Shown in pieces: positions 1 to 5,778 of a stretch of 7,107 bases of DNA; the stretch's first letter is position 1; the number at the start of each line of letters is the position of its first letter. Position numbers and translations under genes: made by a program. The stretch comes from Cyclobacteriaceae bacterium (GTDB lineage Bacteria > Bacteroidota > Bacteroidia > Cytophagales > Cyclobacteriaceae): contig WGED01000414.1 of the NCBI GenBank assembly GCA_015492915.1, positions 1-7,107 of the forward strand, in the 5' to 3' direction. The notes beneath the pieces are model-generated. The model saw only the letters and a list, made by a program, of their open reading frames with translations. It searched no databases and was not told the origin of the DNA.

Positions 1-12
1 ATGTAATTATTA

Positions 13-612
13 ATGAAGAAGTATAGGATTAGTGACAGTGAATTGGTGTCTCTTTACATTAATGGTGACGAGGATGCCTTTAAGGAATTGGTTTTAAGAC
101 ATAAAAATAAAGTGTTCACCACGATTCATCTCATCGTTAAAGACAGATATCTGGCAGAGGACCTGCTTCAGGAAACCTTTATTAAAGCTATCAATACCAT
201 GAAAGCAGGCAATTATAACGATGAGGGAAAATTCCTACCCTGGCTGCTGAGGATCGGCCATAATTTAGCCATTGACAATTTCAGGCGATCCAAGCGATAT
301 CCCACCGTGATGATGGAAGACGGGACCAACGTATTCAATACACTTGAATTTGCTGAAAAGCCGATTGAAGACCAGCAAATAAAGAGAGACTCCATCAATA
401 AGTTAAAAAAGCATATCCAGGAGTTGCCAGAAAGCCAGAAGGAAGTATTGATCATGCGAACTTATCTCGATATGAGCTTCAAGGAAATTGCAGAAGCTAC
501 AGGAGTGAGTATAAATACAGCCCTTGGGAGGATGAGGTATGCCCTCATCAACCTTAAGAAAAAAATGAAGGAAAACAGCTTAGCCTATGACAAAAACAAT
601 TACCCAAGATGA
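13..612 (+). CDS. ECF-type (sigma-70 family) RNA polymerase sigma factor
   Basis: This protein should direct RNA polymerase to a set of promoters in the cytoplasm. At 199 residues it has the usual ECF size, with only regions 2 and 4. Region 2 spans about residues 25-95 and includes DLLQETFIKAI (50-60), the core-binding helix, and the -10-recognition stretch WLLRIGHNLAIDNFRRSKR (77-95). A linker of about 35 residues follows. Region 4 spans about 134-183, with LPESQKEVLIMR and a helix-turn-helix around FKEIAEATGVSINTALGRMRYAL (156-178). The ATG at 13 gives a normal N-terminus; only 12 bases of upstream DNA are visible, so its promoter cannot be judged. The next gene starts inside its last codons, so the two are probably translationally coupled. 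Highly similar ECF factors are common in Bacteroidota, but the target genes cannot be inferred from sequence. Confidence 0.93.
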   Translation: MKKYRISDSELVSLYINGDEDAFKELVLRHKNKVFTTIHLIVKDRYLAEDLLQETFIKAINTMKAGNYNDEGKFLPWLLRIGHNLAIDNFRRSKRYPTVMMEDGTNVFNTLEFAEKPIEDQQIKRDSINKLKKHIQELPESQKEVLIMRTYLDMSFKEIAEATGVSINTALGRMRYALINLKKKMKENSLAYDKNNYPR

Positions 613-823
613 TGTGCTGAGGTACATTTTTAAGGAGACTTCAAACGAAGAATCTGCCGCCATTAAAAAGCAGCTGCTCGTTGATGAAAACCTGATGGAG
701 TATTACAAAGAAATGAAAGACACCATCAGGAAAGTAAAGAATTTGGAATTGGAACCTTCGAATGAGGTGACAGAGAAAATTCTGAATCAAACGGGTTTGC
801 CAAAATACGAATCGATCAGCTAA
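587..823 (+). CDS. Small soluble protein paired with the sigma factor (possible anti-sigma-like regulator)
   Basis: This is a 78-residue protein whose ATG lies within the sigma factor gene, giving a 26-base overlap in a different frame. The overlap is strong evidence for co-expression. Its first half (TQDDVLRYIFKETSNEE, then a helix ending near DENLMEYYKEM) resembles the N-terminal segment of Bacteroidota anti-sigma factors, which typically reads 'ED(L/V)xxYxxxExSxEExxxIxxxLxxDxxL'. It has no cysteine, so it is not a zinc-binding (HxxxCxxC) anti-sigma domain. It also has no hydrophobic segment, so it is not membrane-anchored. It is rich in Lys and Glu and is predicted to be mostly helical. 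The C-terminal 25 residues look disordered. A role in binding the upstream sigma factor is inferred from position and partial resemblance; it could equally be a conserved small protein of another function. Confidence 0.8.
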   Translation: MTKTITQDDVLRYIFKETSNEESAAIKKQLLVDENLMEYYKEMKDTIRKVKNLELEPSNEVTEKILNQTGLPKYESIS

Positions 824-870
824 AAGCGGAAATTCCTTTTAAGTTATTACCACAACTCAGCCTTTGTCAG

Positions 871-925
871 TGAGATTATTTTTAGTTCTCGTTTTATTAC
901 CTATTTTTTCGGGAAAATAATCTCA
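871..925. repeat. Perfect 12-bp inverted repeat before the amidotransferase gene
   Basis: The left arm TGAGATTATTTT (871-882) and the right arm AAAATAATCTCA (914-925) are exact reverse complements, separated by 31 bases. The match continues outward by three more pairs (GTC at 866-868 with GAC at 926-928) if a 2-base AG bulge on the left is allowed. The right arm ends 26 bases before the ATG at 952. No T-run follows the right arm, so a standard terminator is unlikely. It could be a pair of operator half-sites or, in a read-through transcript, a long-loop hairpin in the leader. The repeat is seen directly; its function is inferred. Confidence 0.6.
879..909 (+). promoter_or_regulatory. Weak candidate Bacteroidota-type promoter for the amidotransferase gene
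   Basis: The Bacteroidota primary sigma factor recognises TTTG about 19 bases upstream of TAnnTTTG. Here TTTT (879-882) is followed after 19 bases by TATTTTTT (902-909), which matches 5 of the 6 specified -7 positions and 3 of the 4 -33 positions. Transcription would begin near 914-917, inside the right arm of the inverted repeat. The region is T-rich, so a chance match is quite possible. Confidence 0.25.
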
Positions 926-951
926 GACCAATATTCTATTGCCCAAAATTC

Positions 952-2787
952 ATGTGCGGCATCAATCTCATCATAGACAAAACCAAAAGGCTACAGACAT
1001 CTGTCATTGAAAAAATGGCCGAAACGACACGCTACAGAGGACCTGATGAGATGCGCCTTCAGGTTATTCAAACACAACACGCTAATTATCTTATGGCCGT
1101 TAACCGTTTGATGATCACCGACCAGACGGATAGCGCATCCCAACCGATGATCTCTGCGGATAAAAAATATGCACTCCTGTTCAATGGGGAAATTTACAAT
1201 TATGCAATACTTAAAAACGAATTGCTAGATCGGGGCATAAGTTTTAATACTTTTTCGGACACGGAGGTACTTTTTAAATGGTTGATCATCCATGGGAAAG
1301 ATGGTATTGATGTTCTTGAGGGTATGTTTGCTTTTGTATTTATCGTTTTTGAGAAGGATGAAGTGGTGGCAGCCCGTGACCGCTTCGGCATCAAGCCCCT
1401 CCATTATTTCATGGATGAAAAATATGCCATTTTTTCATCGGAGATTAAACCGCTCGTCAACTCAGGACTTGTTGAAAAAAAGCTCGACGGGCCACAGATC
1501 CGGCATTATCTCGCATGGAAATATGTCCAAAGTCCGGGGACATTTTACGAAAACATCTTCACTCTGGAACACGGCAAAGCCATAACCCTGAGTCATGAAA
1601 AAAAAGCTATTTTCAGCTATGGCAAGAAAGCGGAAAATGAGGAATGCAAGGGCGCGTCGGATCCCGATAAAGCTGAAGCTTTGCTCACCGAAAGCTTGCT
1701 GCGACAGATCGACGCAAAGGTACCGCTGGGCCTGCTGCTGAGTGGCGGGGTGGACAGTACCCTGTTGCTGGCCCTTGCTCACAAAGAAGGATTTACGCTC
1801 CCCACATTTTCCATTATAAATTCAGCAAAAGATGCCGGATATGGCACTGAAGATTATAAATTTTCCAGGCTGGCGGCTTCGGCTTATCGGAGTGATCACC
1901 ATGAGATGGAAGTGGATATCAGTGTGCTCGATGGTTTTTTTGAACATATCAAATTCATGGATCAACCGATCGGCGATTCCGCATGGCTGCTGACCTCTGT
2001 GATTAGCGAAAATGCCTCAAAATCCATGAAAATATTGCTGTCGGGCGCCGGGGCTGATGAGCTCTTTGCAGGGTACAACCGCCATTGGGCTTTTTATCAG
2101 TATTTAAAACACAGGAAGTTGTTTGATACCCTTCATCCTTTTGTCAAGACATTTACAAAAGCATTGCCTTCTTCACTGCCCCCTCCTCTGGCCAATCGGA
2201 TAAGGCTGATGAAAAAATGGGCAAATTCTCATGATCGCGATCCCTGGCGGACATGGATCAATTATTTGACATTCAATGAATTAAATATTGAACTGAACTC
2301 AGGCGGAAAGAATGGCGGCATTTCAGATTGGTTTACCATCGCCCTCAATCATGACCGGGATAACTATCTTGTAAATGACGTGCTGGCTCTCAGCGACCGG
2401 GCTTCGATGCGACACGGTATCGAGCTGCGGGTGCCATATCTCGATGATAATTTACGGCAATATCTCATGAGCTTTGACCAGATCCGGTTAATCGAAAGAG
2501 GAAGGAAGTGGCTATTGAAAGAAATATTGAAAAAATATGGCGGGAAAAAATTTGTCGACCGCAGGAAGGAGGGTTTCGGCCTGCCATTAGGCAGATGGCT
2601 TTTCGATAAAAGAGCGGAAAATTTATGGGGACCGCTGAATTCAAGAGAATCCATTATTTATGAATTCATTGAAAAACCATGGCTTGACCGGTTGACTGAT
2701 CAACACAAAAGAAGACGAGAAGATCACGGGCCCTTGCTTTGGTCCGTCATCGTACTGGCACACTGGCTTGAGCAAAATTTCGGATAA
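952..2787 (+). CDS. Asparagine synthase (glutamine-hydrolysing) family amidotransferase
   Basis: This is a 611-residue cytoplasmic enzyme of the AsnB type. It takes ammonia from glutamine and uses ATP to amidate a carboxylate, either aspartate or, in polysaccharide clusters, a sugar carboxylate. The start is fixed because the catalytic Cys must be residue 2 (MCGI). The class II glutaminase domain covers about 2-210, with RGPD (29-32), Arg52 in NRL, FNGEIYNY (77-84) and SDTE (102-105). The synthetase domain covers about 235-600, with the ATP pyrophosphatase loop SGGVDST (264-270) and LSGAGADELFAGY (363-375). Near the C-terminus is the family's DH..LLW element. All key residues are present. Its stop codon overlaps the start of a glycosyltransferase gene by one base (TAATG). 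This suggests a role in surface polysaccharide rather than, or as well as, asparagine supply; the sequence alone does not settle the substrate. Confidence 0.93.
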   Translation: MCGINLIIDKTKRLQTSVIEKMAETTRYRGPDEMRLQVIQTQHANYLMAVNRLMITDQTDSASQPMISADKKYALLFNGEIYNYAILKNELLDRGISFNTFSDTEVLFKWLIIHGKDGIDVLEGMFAFVFIVFEKDEVVAARDRFGIKPLHYFMDEKYAIFSSEIKPLVNSGLVEKKLDGPQIRHYLAWKYVQSPGTFYENIFTLEHGKAITLSHEKKAIFSYGKKAENEECKGASDPDKAEALLTESLLRQIDAKVPLGLLLSGGVDSTLLLALAHKEGFTLPTFSIINSAKDAGYGTEDYKFSRLAASAYRSDHHEMEVDISVLDGFFEHIKFMDQPIGDSAWLLTSVISENASKSMKILLSGAGADELFAGYNRHWAFYQYLKHRKLFDTLHPFVKTFTKALPSSLPPPLANRIRLMKKWANSHDRDPWRTWINYLTFNELNIELNSGGKNGGISDWFTIALNHDRDNYLVNDVLALSDRASMRHGIELRVPYLDDNLRQYLMSFDQIRLIERGRKWLLKEILKKYGGKKFVDRRKEGFGLPLGRWLFDKRAENLWGPLNSRESIIYEFIEKPWLDRLTDQHKRRREDHGPLLWSVIVLAHWLEQNFG

Positions 2788-3962
2788 TGAAGATTCTCTA
2801 CATCCATCAATATTTCAAGACACCTGCCGATGGAGGCGCTCTGCGGTCCTATTTTATTGCAAATGCCATGGCGAACCGGGGATGGGAAGTGGAGATGATC
2901 ACAGCCCATAACGAACCGCGCTATGAAAAAAAAATGATTGAAGGTATCACGGTTCATTACGTGCCGGTACCGTATTACAATGAATTTTCCTTCCGTCAGC
3001 GCATGTGGGCATTCATGAAGTTCGTTCGCCTGGCTACAAAACTTATAAGACGGTTGCCACATGCTGATATTTGCTATGCCACCTCCACACCGCTCACAGT
3101 AGGCCTTATCGCGTTGAGGGCAAAAAAAATCATGAAAATCCCATACATTTTTGAGGTCAGGGACCTGTGGCCCGAGGCGCCGATCGCTCTTGGTGTTTTG
3201 AAAAACCCCGTATTAAAATATTATTCGCGAAAGCTGGAAAAAAAGATTTATTCCCATGCTACTGCCATTGTCGCATTGTCACCGGGCATGGAGGAGGCCG
3301 TCAGAAAAACGGCGCCGGACCATGATATATATCTGATTCCCAACATGGCGGATACGGCCTTCTTTGAGGGCATGGAGGAAACGGAGGACAAAAATCGCCC
3401 TTTTTCCATAGGCTATTTTGGTGCTTTCGGCAGGGCCAATCATTTGGAATATCTGCTTCATACGGCCAAAGCATGCACTGATGCGGGGCTGGATGTAAGA
3501 TTTCTGATGGCAGGAGAGGGGGCGGAAAAGAAGATGCTGGAGAAAAAAGCGAAATCCATGGGATTGACAAACATGGAAATTCTTCCATTTCAAAACCGTG
3601 AAAACATCAGGAGCCTCATGGCCCGTGTTGATGCCTGCTACACATCTTTCCTCAACGTGCCGGTATTACAGACGGCGAGCCCGAACAAATTTTTCGACGG
3701 CCTGGCAGCAGGCAGACTCAGTATCGTCAACACATCAGGCTGGCTGCGTGAGTTGGTAGAGCGTCATCAATGCGGGTTTTATGCTGACCCCGAAAAGCCT
3801 GAAGCATTCCCCTCGCTGGTCCGTCCTTACCTTGATGATAAAAAATTGCTGAAATCTCAAAGGCAGCATGCGCGAAACCTCGCGGCTTCAATGTTTGCCA
3901 GGGAAAAGCTCACGAATCAGGTTTGTGAAATCATTGAGAAAGTGGTAACAAAAGGTCAATAG
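2787..3962 (+). CDS. Glycosyltransferase family 4 (GT-B fold)
   Basis: This 391-residue enzyme should transfer a sugar from a nucleotide-sugar donor, probably to a lipid-linked oligosaccharide at the cytoplasmic face of the inner membrane during capsule, O-antigen or exopolysaccharide assembly. The N-terminal acceptor domain begins MKILYIHQYF, followed by the glycine-rich ADGGALRSY (14-22), and includes FEVRDLWPE (122-130). The C-terminal donor domain starts near SIGYFGAFG (207-215) and carries MAGEGAE (241-247) and SPNKFFDGLAAG (298-309), the donor-binding helix. Asp304 lies where many GT4 enzymes have the second Glu of E-x7-E. No signal peptide or transmembrane helix is evident. The start ATG shares a base with the stop of the preceding amidotransferase, so translation is very likely coupled. 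The donor and acceptor cannot be deduced. The overall pattern resembles WbuB-like transferases, but I do not assign a symbol. Confidence 0.9.
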   Translation: MKILYIHQYFKTPADGGALRSYFIANAMANRGWEVEMITAHNEPRYEKKMIEGITVHYVPVPYYNEFSFRQRMWAFMKFVRLATKLIRRLPHADICYATSTPLTVGLIALRAKKIMKIPYIFEVRDLWPEAPIALGVLKNPVLKYYSRKLEKKIYSHATAIVALSPGMEEAVRKTAPDHDIYLIPNMADTAFFEGMEETEDKNRPFSIGYFGAFGRANHLEYLLHTAKACTDAGLDVRFLMAGEGAEKKMLEKKAKSMGLTNMEILPFQNRENIRSLMARVDACYTSFLNVPVLQTASPNKFFDGLAAGRLSIVNTSGWLRELVERHQCGFYADPEKPEAFPSLVRPYLDDKKLLKSQRQHARNLAASMFAREKLTNQVCEIIEKVVTKGQ

Positions 3963-4978
3963 GGTATCGGTTTGTATTTCGATTCCTGAAAGATCTTTTG
4001 TGCGTCGGTCATTTCCATGAGTTGCGGCAGCGTCACGTCAGGGTGTTTCTCCATGTATTTCTGCACGATCCTCCAGCCTATCCATCGCCCGATGCGGCCC
4101 GGGCAGTTCTCCCCGATCTCATAGGTTTTGGGCCGCTCGCTCAGAAACTTGTCCTTGATGATATGGTCCGTCTCATAAAGCGCCTCATTCTCAAGCAGTC
4201 CCGCCCAGATCACCGGTTCATGTTCATCGATGTCTTCCGTTTCAAAAGCCGTGTAACCTGTAAACAGGCTGTCTGGAGTGCATGGAAGCAGATTTTTGGC
4301 CATGTAAAATGCTTTGCCGTAATAGATCATGTCGGCCAGTGCCGTTTTATCTTTATAGTTTGTTTTGTTGTACAGGCTGGAGTACAGGAGCATAATCTGG
4401 GGCACCATATATTCTTTCTGGTATCTTTTCAGGATGTACCCCGGAATATCCATTGGAGGATATTTGCTGTTGGGTCCGAGGTAATAATCAAGCCCTATAA
4501 TGATGAGGCTGTCGGAAAGATAAAGGTCATGGGCAATGCCCGTCACGACTGTCTTGATCTTCGGTACTTTTGCTTCGGGGTAATAATATTTAACATATCT
4601 GAAAGCTTCTTCGAATTGCTTACGGATATCCTCCAAATCACCAAAGGTATTGTTTACCTCGATAAAGAGCGAATCGATATTTGGATCATTGAGCAATTTA
4701 AAATAACGGTCAATCAGAATACGGGGATCAGGGTATTGGGAAATATCCAGAAATGTCTCGGCAAACATCTTATTCTCTGATAAAAACTTTGCCAGATCAT
4801 CTTTGGTAGGAATTTTGTGTAATTGTTTATCGAGACGCTCAATATTGATGTTGACGCTGATGTCGGATACGTCAGGAGCTTCGATGCATTGATCTTTGGT
4901 TTTGCATGAATTCAGTATGAAAAAAACCGCAACCAATAACAAAAGCCCTGGGGCATACTTATTTTGATTTGATATCAT
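3956..4978 (-). CDS. gldB: Gliding motility lipoprotein GldB
   Basis: This is a 340-residue exported lipoprotein of the GldB family, which is required for gliding in Flavobacterium johnsoniae but also occurs in non-gliding Bacteroidota. Its biochemical role is unknown. The chosen ATG (4976-4978 on the plus strand) gives a lipoprotein signal: a short n-region, a hydrophobic core GLLLLVAVFFIL (11-22) and lipobox LNSC with Cys25. The reading frame stays open for another 85 codons upstream, but that part runs antisense to the divergent gene and would bury the signal peptide. An in-frame ATG six codons earlier (4996) is a less likely alternative. Family-like blocks are IPGYILKRYQKEYMVP (178-193), DMIYYGKAFY (216-225), CPGRIGRWIGWRIVQKYM (292-309) and FQESKYKP (330-337). 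It is transcribed alone; gldC, often adjacent in flavobacteria, is not seen here. Its end overlaps the convergent glycosyltransferase gene by 7 bases. Confidence 0.88.
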   Translation of the reverse strand: MISNQNKYAPGLLLLVAVFFILNSCKTKDQCIEAPDVSDISVNINIERLDKQLHKIPTKDDLAKFLSENKMFAETFLDISQYPDPRILIDRYFKLLNDPNIDSLFIEVNNTFGDLEDIRKQFEEAFRYVKYYYPEAKVPKIKTVVTGIAHDLYLSDSLIIIGLDYYLGPNSKYPPMDIPGYILKRYQKEYMVPQIMLLYSSLYNKTNYKDKTALADMIYYGKAFYMAKNLLPCTPDSLFTGYTAFETEDIDEHEPVIWAGLLENEALYETDHIIKDKFLSERPKTYEIGENCPGRIGRWIGWRIVQKYMEKHPDVTLPQLMEMTDAQKIFQESKYKPIPY

Positions 4979-4994
4979 TTTATTGCCAGTAACC

Positions 4995-5621
4995 ATGAAA
5001 TCTTTAATTGCTGCAAGTTTAGTGATTTTGAGCTTAAATGCTTCAATAGCCCAGACAAAACTGAGTTTAAAACTTACGCCGGGTATCGTTTCACAGCGCA
5101 TCACGAATGATCCCGGGGGAAATCCCATAAAAGGCGAAGCGGCAACCAATCTCTCCGCTGCTTTTTTGTTGGATATGCCTATGAGTGTCAATAGTTTTTT
5201 TGTGACAGGCCTCGGATATACATCAAAACGCATGTATCTGACTTTGTATGATTTTTATGATGAGCCTGAAGAGAGCAACAGATATGACCTTCAATATATC
5301 CAGATCCCGGTGATGTTCCGGTTTTACACAAGTGAGGTGGCACTTGACAAAAGGTTGTATTTTCTCATAGGCTCCTTGATGGAAGTACTTATTCACCGGA
5401 AAGAAACCAACCCCGAAACACGTATTATGGACATGATCATACCAATTGATTTCCCGCTCTATCTTGGAATGGGGATGGAGATTCAGGTGGGTGCCCGTAC
5501 TGCTATTCAAATAGGTGTTAATTATCAGCGAGGATTGCTTAATGTCCGTAATGTTTCCCTTTATGGAGCTCCCGTGATTAAGAATGATATATATGCCATG
5601 GAATTTGCCATAAAATTCTGA
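4995..5621 (+). CDS. PorT-like outer-membrane beta-barrel protein
   Basis: This 208-residue protein is probably an outer-membrane barrel of about eight strands. A signal peptide, MKSLIAASLVILSLNASIAQ, is evident, with likely cleavage after ASIA (residue 19). A TTG at 4983 would add four residues, but the ATG at 4995 places the signal peptide correctly. The mature part consists of alternating hydrophobic and polar segments typical of strands, such as FFVTGLGYTSKRMYL (68-82), LQYIQIPVMFRFYT (99-112), LYLGMGMEIQVG (155-166) and TAIQIGVNYQRG (169-180). The 'Y(I/L)xIP' stretch is a signature of the Bacteroidota PorT-like (OMP_b-brl_2) group. The chain ends in Phe, as barrel proteins recognised by the BAM complex often do. 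PorT proper (SprT) belongs to the type IX secretion system, but many paralogues are unrelated to it, so no symbol is given. It is divergent from gldB with 16 bases between starts. Confidence 0.85.
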   Translation: MKSLIAASLVILSLNASIAQTKLSLKLTPGIVSQRITNDPGGNPIKGEAATNLSAAFLLDMPMSVNSFFVTGLGYTSKRMYLTLYDFYDEPEESNRYDLQYIQIPVMFRFYTSEVALDKRLYFLIGSLMEVLIHRKETNPETRIMDMIIPIDFPLYLGMGMEIQVGARTAIQIGVNYQRGLLNVRNVSLYGAPVIKNDIYAMEFAIKF

Positions 5622-5709
5622 TCTGCCAGCCGTCTTGCCCCCTTACTTTTTTGGAAGCACAAAAAAATCGTTCAATTCTCATAGAATCTGCTCATGAAAA
5701 AACAATGAT

Positions 5710-5740
5710 TTTGTCCTGTACCGGTTTGTCAATAATTATA
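5710..5740 (+). promoter_or_regulatory. Weak candidate promoter for the M16 peptidase gene
   Basis: In the 157-base gap before the peptidase gene, TTTG (5710-5713) is followed after 19 bases by TAATTATA (5733-5740). The -33 element and the spacing are right for the Bacteroidota consensus, but the -7 element matches only 4 of 6 specified positions. A second TTTG (5725-5728) with TAATTTG (5742-5748) nearby has the wrong spacing. Transcription would start near 5745, leaving a leader of about 33 bases. Nothing else convincing is seen in this gap. Confidence 0.25.
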
Positions 5741-5778
5741 GTAATTTGCATTTTCAACCATTCATAATCTGTAATACC

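Noticed and set aside
822..840. Short palindrome AAAAG...CTTTT after the small sigma-partner gene
   Set aside because: Only five stem pairs, mostly A-T, with a 9-base loop; not convincing as a terminator.
3998..4780. Open 260-codon frame on the plus strand inside gldB
   Set aside because: It lies fully antisense to a well-supported GldB gene, and its translation shows no domain-like pattern.
4983..4994. TTG start for the barrel gene
   Set aside because: It adds four residues ahead of a signal peptide that already begins properly at the ATG at 4995.
4979..5233. 85-codon upstream extension of the gldB reading frame
   Set aside because: It is antisense to the barrel gene and would place the clear lipoprotein signal peptide in the middle of the protein.
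5647..5667. Possible terminator hairpin TTTTTTG / CAAAAAA after the barrel gene
   Set aside because: The stem is almost all A-T with a single G-C pair and a 6-base loop, and no T-run follows; too weak to call.
5675..5687. Small hairpin ATTCT-CAT-AGAAT
   Set aside because: Five pairs with a three-base loop are expected by chance in A/T-rich intergenic DNA.
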